From JBFHRE01 sp041746105 (lineage in GTDB: Bacteria > Actinomycetota > Acidimicrobiia > Spongiisociales > ZC4RG35), in contig JBGTHP010000044.1 in assembly GCA_041746105.1 (NCBI GenBank), positions 1 to 25,871 of the forward strand: a stretch of DNA of 25,871 nt, written 5' to 3'. The first letter of the stretch is position 1. Each line of letters begins with the position of its first letter. The notes under the pieces are model-generated. The model worked only from the letters and a program-made list of their open reading frames with translations. It was not told the origin of the DNA and did not search any database. The position numbers and the translations under genes were made by a program. This document shows, one piece after another, positions 1 to 6,689 of the stretch.

Positions 1-84
1 AGCGACGTTCCCGGTCACCTCCTCGGCGTGGCGGATCACCGCCAGACGATGATTCACCAACCGTTGCTGATCCCGCTCGGTCAT
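1..84 (-). CDS. IS481-like transposase, 5' end only (runs off left edge)
   Basis: The first 28 codons, read leftwards from the ATG at 84-82, begin MTERDQQRLVNHRLAVIRHA and continue EEVTGNVA. This matches the N-terminus I associate with IS481/IS3-type transposases, where a helix-turn-helix precedes a DDE integrase core. Only the leading part of the HTH is present and the catalytic core is outside the window. A GGAAGGAG ribosome-binding site lies five bases upstream of the ATG. The same start occurs at 25787 on the plus strand. The family call is from recall of similar N-termini; alternative DDE families with an N-terminal HTH cannot be excluded. Confidence 0.65.
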   Translation of the reverse strand, partial: MTERDQQRLVNHRLAVIRHAEEVTGNVA

Positions 85-140
85 CAGTTCTCCTTCCATC
101 TTGGAGAACCCAAATGTAAGCAATGTCCGTCAGTTCTAGA
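1..140 (-). mobile_element. Left IS481-like element end (partial), one arm of a 140-bp inverted repeat
   Basis: Positions 1-140 are the exact reverse complement of 25731-25870. Identity stops abruptly at 141 (a, where the other copy would need t). The shared segment contains a Shine-Dalgarno sequence and the start of a transposase-like gene, so it is the 5' end of an insertion sequence whose body lies outside the window. The IS terminus is probably at or just inside position 140 (tctagaactgacggacattg read inward to outward), but without the other end the exact tip cannot be fixed. No target duplication can be assessed. Confidence 0.75.
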
Positions 141-178
141 ATCGGGCCGGCCTGTCCGAGTGCGGGTCAGCGATCCCA

Positions 179-250
179 ACTCCGCGAAAACACCAGCGCT
201 TACAGGGCTCCCGCGGAGTCGCCTGGATCGGTCGTCAGTTCTGGGACGAC
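179..250. other. Two inverted repeats upstream of relaxase; candidate oriT region
   Basis: ACTCCGCG (179-186) and CGCGGAGT (212-219) are perfect 8-bp arms around a 25-nt loop. GTCGTC (231-236) and GACGAC (245-250) are 6-bp arms around an 8-nt loop. Both lie in the non-coding 141-388 interval between the IS end and the relaxase gene. In MobF systems such as R388 the oriT carries inverted repeats recognised by the relaxase and lies close to transfer genes. No nic consensus for this relaxase group is known to me, so the assignment is inference. Apart from these repeats and a TTGACAGGG at 332-340, I see nothing else in the interval. Confidence 0.3.
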
Positions 251-388
251 GGAGCGTGCTGGAGTCGGCCGGACATCGTTCACTCAAGCGATCTGAAGAT
301 CCTCTTCTCGAGCAGTCCAAATGATCGCGGATTGACAGGGTCCTCCTCCACGATCGCCCACATGAACCAGATCGAAGGAAGGAACCCG

Positions 389-541
389 ATGTCGAACCGC
401 CATCGCCAAACGGTCACTTCGGCCGACGACTCCGGCAGCCCTGTCCATCTCTTCTCATCCGAGCCCCCTCAGCACCACACGCACCTGCAACAAGTTGCCC
501 GGGCTCTCACGGCTGGCCGTTTTGGCGGGTCCGAATGCTGA
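389..541 (+). CDS. Small 50-aa hypothetical protein coupled to relaxase
   Basis: The ORF starts at ATG 389, preceded by a GGAAGG Shine-Dalgarno motif (377-382) at 6-nt spacing, and ends with TGA at 539-541. That stop overlaps the relaxase start codon at 535 by 7 nt, which is typical of translational coupling. The product (MSNRHRQTVTSADDSGSPVH at the start) is polar, with a His-Gln-rich middle and no recognised domain. The frame is also open upstream to a TTG at 332, but that start lacks a ribosome-binding site. It may be a leader peptide that couples ribosomes to the relaxase, a small oriT accessory protein, or chance. I do not recognise the sequence. Confidence 0.4.
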   Translation: MSNRHRQTVTSADDSGSPVHLFSSEPPQHHTHLQQVARALTAGRFGGSEC

Positions 542-3500
542 GTCTCGCCAAGGCCCGCAAGGACTACTACCTGCGCAAGACGAGCGAGATCTCGCCCCGT
601 GAGGACTACTACCTGCGAGATGGAAACGCCACCGGTCGCTGGCACGGCACTGGCGCCGCCGAACAGGGCCTGACGGGAACGATCTCGGCCGAAGGTCTGG
701 TCCGACTGTTCGATGGTCAGCACCCCGCGACGGGGAAGCAGCTAGGACGGCAGCTTCGCAAAGACGGGGTCGCCGCATGGGATCTGACTTTTTCTGCCGA
801 CAAGTCGGTGTCGCTGCTGTGGGCCTTCGGGGACGATGAGGTCCGCCGCCACGTCGTCGAGGCGTTCGAGGAAGCCACCGCCGAGGCCGTCGCCTACCTG
901 GAGTCGGTGGCGTCCTCCACCCGGGGAGCATCACGGGTACCCATCACCGACCGCCGCGGCAACCCAATCCTCGCCGAGGATGGGACGACCCGTTTTCGTG
1001 TGGAGACGTGGCCGATTCGGACCACTGGGTACCTGGCAGCGTGGTTCACCGAGTTCACCAGCCGCAGCGACGACCCACAGCTCCACACGCACGTCGTCGT
1101 CGGCAACCGGGTCCAGGGCGTTGACGGCGTGTGGCGAGCCATCGACGGACGTTTCTTGTACCGGCACCAGCTCGACGCCGGATACCTCCACGAAGCGGAG
1201 CTCAGGGCCCGACTGACCGAGCGTCTCGGTGTTCGCTGGCAGCCCGTCCGCAACGGGATGGCCGACATCGACGGCTTCACCCGCGACCAGATCACCGCCT
1301 TTTCCCAGCGGCGGCAGGAGATCGAGGCATGGCGGGACTCTCACGGCTTTGCCGACACCCCATCGGCCAACGAAACCGCCACCCTGGCAACGCGCACACC
1401 CAAACAAGAACACCCGGTCGACGCTCTAATGCCTTCGTGGCTCGATCGTGGTGCCGATGTCGGGCTGACCCAAGCCTCAGTGGCCGCGTTTCTTGATCAC
1501 GGGCGTGAGGTCGAAATGCCTGAGCCCGAACCGGTATTCGATCGTATGGCATCGGCCGAGGGGCTCACCGCCCAGGCATCAACCTTTGGTCGAGCGGACG
1601 TGGTCGCCGCCGCCGCAGAGGCTATGCCGGAGGGAGGGCGCCGAGCCCAGATCGAGGGCCTCGCGGACACCTTCCTGCACCGTGCTGACGTGATCCCGAT
1701 CCTCCCCATCCATCCCACAACAGATCAACTGAATGGCCTGCCGATCGACCTTGAACCCGCCGAACTCGACCGACTCCTCGAACTCGTCAACTCGGCTAAC
1801 CCACCCATCATGGGACGCGCGAACGGCGACACGTTCCCCGGACTCGTCAACGAACGCCGCTACACAACCACCGAACTCCTCACCATCGAACAACGGATCA
1901 TCGACCGCGCCCAGAACGGAATCGCAGCCGAACGATGGACCGCCCATGAGGCGCAAATCGAAGCCGCCCTCGCAGCTCAACCGAACCTGACCGAAGGGCA
2001 GCAGGCGATGATCCGCCAGTTCGCCACATCCGGTAACAGCATCGACATCGGCGTTGGAGCGGCCGGGACTGGCAAGACAACCGTTATGGCGATCATCGAG
2101 GAACTCGCCACCGGAACAGGAATCCCCGTCATGGGAACGGCGTTGGCCGCCCGAGCAGCCGCCGGATTCGAGACCGCCACAGGCATCTCCTCCTTCACCA
2201 TCACCCGATTCCTGTGGGAAACCAAGGCCGCCGGTGGTCTTCCAACCGGTGCCATCGTCGTCGTTGACGAGGCAGGCATGGTCGGCAGCCGCCAACTCGC
2301 CGAGGTCTCCGACCTGGTCGAATCAGCCTCCGGGAAGCTCATCCTCATCGGCGACCACCACCAACTCGCCGAGATCGACGCCGGTGGCCTGTTCGCCGCG
2401 CTCACGGCCCGCATCCCCGCCGTCGAGCTGACCGAGAACGTCCGACAGGACCAAGAATGGGAACGCACCGCCCTAACCGAACTCCGCGACGGCTCTATCT
2501 CCCGGGCGGTGGCCATGTACGACCGACGCGGAACGATCAACGTCGCCCCCTCCAGCGACGACACCATCGCCCAGGCCGTCGACGCCTGGTACCGCGACGT
2601 CCAGGATGTCGGTGACCCGGTCGAGGTGCTGCTAATCGGGCACCGCAACACCACCGTCAAACAACTCAACCGGCGGGCACGGGCTCTCATCGGCCAGGCC
2701 GGGTTACTCGACGGACCGGCGATCTACGCTGGAGACCGCGAGTTCCGGGCCGGAGACCGAGTCATGTGCCTCAAGAACCGATCTAGACTCGGAGTCCTCA
2801 ACGGCGACATCGCCACCGTCACGGCCGTCGACACCGAGCTGCGAACAATCACCCTCCGGCTCGATCGCCACGACTACCCCGTCACCGTCCCACACTGGTA
2901 CATCGACGACGGCAACGTCGACTGGGGGTACGCTCTCACCGGACACAAGGCGCAAGGTGCAACCGCCCGCCGAGCCCACACCGTTGCTGGGGACGGGGTC
3001 GACCGGGAATGGATCTACGTCACCATGAGTCGCGGCCGCGAAGCTAACACGATTTACCTCACGGACGCTGAACTCGACCAGGGAGAATGCACACATCTAG
3101 CGCACCAACATCTCGACCGACTCTCGGCCCTTATCGCGGCCCTCGGGCGCACCGCTACGGAGCCCGCCGCCCTCGACAGCGGACGTGGACCCCAGACCCT
3201 CACCGACGAACAACTAGACCAGCGGATTTCGGCCATGGAAGTTGAGCTGGCAAGACCAGAAGCCGACGATCGCCCACTGGCCACCGTTGGAGACCAGAGC
3301 AAGTTCCTCGTCGAGTACGTGGACTTGCACCGCGAGGCCAAAGCCCGACACCAGGACAGACTCGCCACCCTCACCTACCAGCCACCCGATTGGATCGTTA
3401 ACACCTTGGGAGAGCGGCCTGACGAGCCTGATCGCCGCGCTACTTGGGACGCGATCGTCGACCGTGCTCTTCGCTACCGCACCGAGCAGGGCATTCCTGA

Positions 3501-3642
3501 CGAGGTCCCCGGCCTGCTGGGGCCAACTCCGCCTAGCCGCGAGGTGGAGCAGCGTGTGGCATGGGTCGCAGCCCGACGCGACATCGCGCGGGACCAACTC
3601 AAGCCGGTTGCGGAGCACCGAGGAATTAGCTTCGGCATGTAG
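535..3642 (+). CDS. MobF (TrwC/TraA-like) conjugative relaxase with helicase domain
   Basis: This 1035-aa protein is expected to nick oriT, stay covalently attached to the 5' end and unwind the transferred strand. The relaxase domain is N-terminal: tyrosine pairs at residues 11-12 and 25-26 (DYYLR repeated) provide catalytic Tyr candidates, and DPQLHTHVVVGN near residue 184 gives the metal-binding histidines (His184, His186). A RecD-like superfamily 1 helicase follows, with Walker A GAAGTGKTT near residue 510, Walker B VVVDEAGMVG near 578 and the motif GYALTGHKAQG near 800. Overall length is in the range usual for MobF relaxases. The start MLSLAK is the usual position relative to the first Tyr. 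The C-terminal ~200 residues are polar and lack a recognised domain. It is the only relaxase in the window and should act with the coupling protein encoded at 15168-16820. Confidence 0.93.
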   Translation: MLSLAKARKDYYLRKTSEISPREDYYLRDGNATGRWHGTGAAEQGLTGTISAEGLVRLFDGQHPATGKQLGRQLRKDGVAAWDLTFSADKSVSLLWAFGDDEVRRHVVEAFEEATAEAVAYLESVASSTRGASRVPITDRRGNPILAEDGTTRFRVETWPIRTTGYLAAWFTEFTSRSDDPQLHTHVVVGNRVQGVDGVWRAIDGRFLYRHQLDAGYLHEAELRARLTERLGVRWQPVRNGMADIDGFTRDQITAFSQRRQEIEAWRDSHGFADTPSANETATLATRTPKQEHPVDALMPSWLDRGADVGLTQASVAAFLDHGREVEMPEPEPVFDRMASAEGLTAQASTFGRADVVAAAAEAMPEGGRRAQIEGLADTFLHRADVIPILPIHPTTDQLNGLPIDLEPAELDRLLELVNSANPPIMGRANGDTFPGLVNERRYTTTELLTIEQRIIDRAQNGIAAERWTAHEAQIEAALAAQPNLTEGQQAMIRQFATSGNSIDIGVGAAGTGKTTVMAIIEELATGTGIPVMGTALAARAAAGFETATGISSFTITRFLWETKAAGGLPTGAIVVVDEAGMVGSRQLAEVSDLVESASGKLILIGDHHQLAEIDAGGLFAALTARIPAVELTENVRQDQEWERTALTELRDGSISRAVAMYDRRGTINVAPSSDDTIAQAVDAWYRDVQDVGDPVEVLLIGHRNTTVKQLNRRARALIGQAGLLDGPAIYAGDREFRAGDRVMCLKNRSRLGVLNGDIATVTAVDTELRTITLRLDRHDYPVTVPHWYIDDGNVDWGYALTGHKAQGATARRAHTVAGDGVDREWIYVTMSRGREANTIYLTDAELDQGECTHLAHQHLDRLSALIAALGRTATEPAALDSGRGPQTLTDEQLDQRISAMEVELARPEADDRPLATVGDQSKFLVEYVDLHREAKARHQDRLATLTYQPPDWIVNTLGERPDEPDRRATWDAIVDRALRYRTEQGIPDEVPGLLGPTPPSREVEQRVAWVAARRDIARDQLKPVAEHRGISFGM

Positions 3643-3683
3643 ATAGACGCTGATCGGATGCCTATGTCGACCGGGTATCGGGG

Positions 3684-3729
3684 TCCGGGATCCACGACTC
3701 GGGGCCCCCGTTGCGACCATAATCCCGGA
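3684..3729. terminator. Nested inverted repeat between convergent genes; possible bidirectional terminator
   Basis: TCCGGGAT (3684-3691) pairs perfectly with ATCCCGGA (3722-3729), and the 30-nt spacer contains a second palindrome, CGGGG-C-CCCCG (3700-3710). The structure lies in the 202-bp gap between the convergent relaxase (ends 3642) and HTH-ImmA regulator (ends 3845), where a shared terminator is expected. There is no T-tract on either side, so intrinsic termination is uncertain. An attachment or recombination site is an alternative. The rest of 3643-3844 shows nothing recognisable. Confidence 0.3.
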
Positions 3730-3844
3730 TATGCATGCTCGCTCGACATGACGGCCCGATCGAGATCTTGTGACATTCGGCGACGGAGGTTCAACCGACG
3801 GTGCCGCTGGCTCACGTCGGCTGTCGACAAAGCTGAGGGGGCGA

Positions 3845-4939
3845 TTAGATGTGGACCGGTGGCCTTGGGTCGGTTGCGGAACTTAGAAGCTGGAACACGA
3901 AAGCGAGGGGGAGCGCGGCTCTCTGCGCGAGGTCCTCGAACATGTGGCCGTCGTCGCCGGCAACGTCTACTGCGCGCCGTAGGAGCGTTGGTTCTTCGGG
4001 TCGGATGGTGCCGGGTTCGTTTCTGCGCCAACCCCGCGCCGACAGTGCCTTCATCGAGTTGGTGTATTCGAGGGGTGTCATCATCTCCAGATCGCGGGAC
4101 CTGCGGAGCAGGGCCGCAATTGATGTCCCCCATTTCTGTTTCAGGCGGAGGAGGAGGCGCCAATCCGCACGTGATGGGAGTTCGTGGCGGATGCCTTCGG
4201 CTGGCATAAGGAACGCAGCTGCGAACTGATGCGCCTGGTCTTCGGCGCGCTTGGTTGCTTCCTCGTCGGGTCGATGCATTATGAGATGTCCGAGCTCGTG
4301 TGCGACATCGAATCGGGAGCGGTCGTGTTTGCCCTTCTCGGATGAGAGCACTATCAGCGAGCGATCCACGAAGGGCACGGAGAACGCGTCTACCTTCGCT
4401 TCGCCGGCGTAGTTGCGAACCACGACGACGCCGTGGCGTTCCAATAGACGCACAGCGTTCGGTAGCGGGTTGGCGTCGTCCAGGCCCAAGCCGCGTCGAG
4501 TGTTGGCGGCGATGTCCTCTATGTGATCTATTCCGTCCGGGACATTTTCAGCACGCAGGTGTTCGAGGCGGTATTCAGGTAGAGCGACGATTTGCTCCAG
4601 TGATGCCACGAATTGGTGCACGTACTGAACGAAGGCCCGAGCTCTACGCCGCTGCGTCAATGTTGTTGACCGCAGCGACCGGAAGTATGCGCCCACCTCT
4701 GCACCCGTGTCGGCGTCCACTGCGAAGAAGTTGACTGGCACCTCGAGAGTCGACGCCAGTTTGTCGAGCGTGCTGGTGTTTGGGGTACTTTCGCCACGCT
4801 CGAACTGTCCGATGGCCGCCCCGGTGAGATCCGCTCTACGGGCAAGCTCTTCCTTGCTCCACCCTTTGAACTCCCGGGCCACTCGGAGCCGATCGCTCCC
4901 GAACATGCGTCGCACCCTCAATGTGTCACTTCGAGTCAA
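3845..4939 (-). CDS. XRE-family HTH / ImmA-IrrE metalloprotease regulator, candidate CBASS regulator
   Basis: This 364-aa protein fuses a DNA-binding domain to a zinc protease. Residues ~12-75 form an XRE helix-turn-helix (RLRVAREFKGWSKEELA, then LTGAAIGQFERGES). Around residue 214 lies FDVAHELGHLIMH, the HExxH zincin motif of the ImmA/IrrE (COG2856) family, followed by EDQAHQFAAAFLMP, whose Glu (~233) is the likely third zinc ligand. The start is taken as TTG 4939 because AGGAGG (4948-4953) sits 8 nt upstream; the frame stays open to an ATG at 5131 without such support, and an ATG at 4906 is a shorter option. It is divergent from the CBASS-like operon. Known CapH (repressor) and CapP (ImmA-like protease) are separate proteins that control CBASS; here both functions appear on one chain, so self-cleavage or protease-controlled derepression is plausible but inferred. 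ImmA-type regulation of the mobile element itself is the main alternative. Confidence 0.85.
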   Translation of the reverse strand: MTRSDTLRVRRMFGSDRLRVAREFKGWSKEELARRADLTGAAIGQFERGESTPNTSTLDKLASTLEVPVNFFAVDADTGAEVGAYFRSLRSTTLTQRRRARAFVQYVHQFVASLEQIVALPEYRLEHLRAENVPDGIDHIEDIAANTRRGLGLDDANPLPNAVRLLERHGVVVVRNYAGEAKVDAFSVPFVDRSLIVLSSEKGKHDRSRFDVAHELGHLIMHRPDEEATKRAEDQAHQFAAAFLMPAEGIRHELPSRADWRLLLRLKQKWGTSIAALLRRSRDLEMMTPLEYTNSMKALSARGWRRNEPGTIRPEEPTLLRRAVDVAGDDGHMFEDLAQRAALPLAFVFQLLSSATDPRPPVHI

Positions 4940-4995
4940 CGCGAGAACCTCCTGGGTAATCAGTGTACGGACCTCAACAAGGTTTTGACGGGATT

Positions 4996-5009
4996 CCCCA
5001 AACCTGGGG
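4996..5009. promoter_or_regulatory. Dyad CCCCA-AACC-TGGGG, candidate operator
   Basis: Perfect 5-bp arms with a 4-nt spacer lie in the 216-bp divergent interval between the HTH-ImmA regulator and the CBASS-like operon. XRE repressors usually bind short dyads of this type, so it is a candidate binding site for the neighbouring regulator. A single dyad of this length can occur by chance in GC-rich DNA. Confidence 0.3.
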
Positions 5010-5062
5010 CTTCTTTGCGCCGCAGATTGTGCCTCGGGCGCGAAGAAAACCACGACGATATG

Positions 5063-5092
5063 TTGGCAACTCAAAGTCCACGATAGTAGAGT
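5063..5092 (+). promoter_or_regulatory. Candidate promoter of the CBASS-like operon
   Basis: TTGGCA (5063-5068) and TAGAGT (5087-5092) with an 18-nt spacer resemble -35 and -10 elements of a sigma70-type promoter. They lie about 60 nt upstream of the nucleotidyltransferase start. The area is noticeably more AT-rich than its surroundings. This is assigned from consensus resemblance only. Confidence 0.35.
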
Positions 5093-5155
5093 CTGACTAA
5101 CTACCCAGTAACCCGGGAGGCTGCGCAACATACTGAAAGCTCACAGGAGGCAATG

Positions 5156-6163
5156 ATGAAGATCCAGGAATTGCTCGACGAAGCCCGAAGCCGTATCGCC
5201 GTCACTCCAGAGGAGTTGGCCGAAGCGAAGCGCCGTCGCACACTTGTGGTCGATGCCCTCAGGACGGAGTTCGGGGGGCGAATCTACTACAACGGCTCGC
5301 TGGCTCACGGCGACGCCAACGATCCGTTGACCGATTTCGATATTGGTGTCGTGGTGCCCGACCCGGACGGCGAGTACGGGCCCGGCGCCAAAAGCGCTAC
5401 CGATTTCAAGGAGCGTGCGAGGACAGCCATTCGTGAGGCGCTCGAGGAGGAGTTCCCGGACCTCCGTATTGAGATCGACGGGCGCAAGCGTTCAGTGCTC
5501 ATAAGGTTCTCCGATCCAGTGTCCGACCGTAGCGGTGACCTGACCGGTGACCTCATCGTCGCCCTCGACCACGACACGGAAGGTCTCCTGATTCCCCGGT
5601 ACCAGAGCTGGGACCGTTCGCACCCTGAGAAGCACACCGAACTCATGCTCGCCGCCAACCAGGCGACCAGCAACGTGTTCGCACGTACGATTCGCCTGTT
5701 GAAGCATTGGTCAGACCGCCACGACAACCCACTGGTCTCATGGCACATCAAGGTGCTTGCCCGCGATGCGATCGCTCACAGCATGCCACTGGTCGATGCC
5801 TTGCAGGCGTTCTTCGAGGGTGCTCACGACGCACTCGGAGAAGGCGACACCCCAGACCCAGCTGGCGTTGGCCCCGACATCTTGACGCGTGTCAACCGCA
5901 TTCATGCCCGCACCCGGCTCCAAACCGCCCTCGACAACATCAAGGCAGCAATTCAGGCTGAGGCCGATGACAAGCCGCTACTCGCCCAGGCCAAACTCGC
6001 AAACGTCCTCCCTGACATCGTCGACCGGCCGACCGACCAGGACCTTGCTGACGAGGAACGCGCTCACGAGATTGCCCGCATCCGCGAAGCCGGCAACCTG
6101 GCGGGTGTCGGTGCTGGAGCGGGCATGACAATCCCGAACACCAGGGGCTGGAGCCATCAGTAG
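5156..6163 (+). CDS. CD-NTase (cGAS/DncV-like nucleotidyltransferase) of a CBASS-like operon
   Basis: This ~335-aa enzyme is predicted to make a cyclic oligonucleotide signal on phage infection. The polymerase-beta-fold signature is clear: YYNGSLAHGDANDPLTDFDI near residues 45-64, with Gly-Ser at ~48-49 and the metal-binding DFD at ~61-63 (numbered from ATG 5153). A third acidic residue is likely in GDLIVALD (~132-139). The helical RLLKHWSDRHDNPLVSWHIK segment (~181-200) is typical of this fold. AGGAGG (5145-5150) lies 5 nt from ATG 5156 and only 2 nt from the in-frame ATG 5153, so 5156 is preferred. The C-terminus (NTRGWSHQ) does not end in the small residue often used for Cap2 conjugation. 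The stop overlaps the E2-like frame. Other nucleotidyltransferase subfamilies are possible, but the E2 neighbour supports CBASS. Confidence 0.83.
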   Translation: MKIQELLDEARSRIAVTPEELAEAKRRRTLVVDALRTEFGGRIYYNGSLAHGDANDPLTDFDIGVVVPDPDGEYGPGAKSATDFKERARTAIREALEEEFPDLRIEIDGRKRSVLIRFSDPVSDRSGDLTGDLIVALDHDTEGLLIPRYQSWDRSHPEKHTELMLAANQATSNVFARTIRLLKHWSDRHDNPLVSWHIKVLARDAIAHSMPLVDALQAFFEGAHDALGEGDTPDPAGVGPDILTRVNRIHARTRLQTALDNIKAAIQAEADDKPLLAQAKLANVLPDIVDRPTDQDLADEERAHEIARIREAGNLAGVGAGAGMTIPNTRGWSHQ

Positions 6164-6689
6164 CTCGACTTCGCAACCATTCGGGCGACGCCGCGGCTAC
6201 GACCCGTACGCCGACACACCGTTCGGATGGTACGGCCGCGACCCGGTGTTCCACATCATCCTTGAGCGCACCAAGCGCGATATTCCGGAGGCTGTCCACA
6301 AGTCACAACCGCCAGGCGCCCTTGAGTACCGTGTGAGAAACCTGACCGTGCCCGGCGACTTGGAACGCCACAACCTGATGATTACGTTCACGCCGTCGCC
6401 ACCACCATGGGCAGCGGGGATCCCAGCCTGCGACTACCCGTCGGTCTTTACCAACGTGGATCGAACCCGGCTCCACGTGAACGGTGACACCTCACTGTGC
6501 CTGTGGGCTCCGCACGACCCTCCCGACCGTCGGTGGTGGTACCGCGACGGTTTACATTCCCTCGTCGAGATCGTTCGTCGGCATCTCCTCTTCGAGGTCC
6601 ACTGGTCGCGAACTGGAGGCCTGCGTGGTGGCGAGTGGCCGGTCGAGGACGCCCCCCACGGTAGGCCGGCCGTGCGGAGTGCATCATGA
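6156..6689 (+). CDS. E2-like conjugation protein of CBASS (type II-short-like), start uncertain
   Basis: The region around TSLCLWAPHDPPDRRW, then LVEIVRRHLLFEVHW and a DAPHG ending, matches the E2-like proteins encoded beside CD-NTases. The Cys in LCLW (residue 85 counted from GTG 6246) is the likely thioester cysteine, with a His eight residues before it. No E1 (ThiF-like) or JAB domain is present here or nearby, which is the type II-short arrangement, where the E2 acts directly on the CD-NTase. The frame opens at 6129 but has no ATG, GTG or TTG until GTG 6246. Codons from 6156 on have clear coding character (GC-rich third positions, GYDPYADTPFGWYG), and AGGGG (6143-6147) lies 8 nt before ATC 6156, so a rare ATC start is proposed; GTG 6246 is the conservative alternative. 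The gene overlaps the CD-NTase end and the next gene (ATGA). Confidence 0.72.
   Translation: MSSSTSQPFGRRRGYDPYADTPFGWYGRDPVFHIILERTKRDIPEAVHKSQPPGALEYRVRNLTVPGDLERHNLMITFTPSPPPWAAGIPACDYPSVFTNVDRTRLHVNGDTSLCLWAPHDPPDRRWWYRDGLHSLVEIVRRHLLFEVHWSRTGGLRGGEWPVEDAPHGRPAVRSAS

Noticed and set aside
1579..2295. 238-codon minus-strand frame inside the relaxase gene
   Set aside because: No domain, and antisense to the conserved helicase part of the relaxase.
3671..3730. tRNA-like or att-like GC-rich segment downstream of the relaxase
   Set aside because: No cloverleaf or T-loop consensus can be folded; only the nested inverted repeat is supported.
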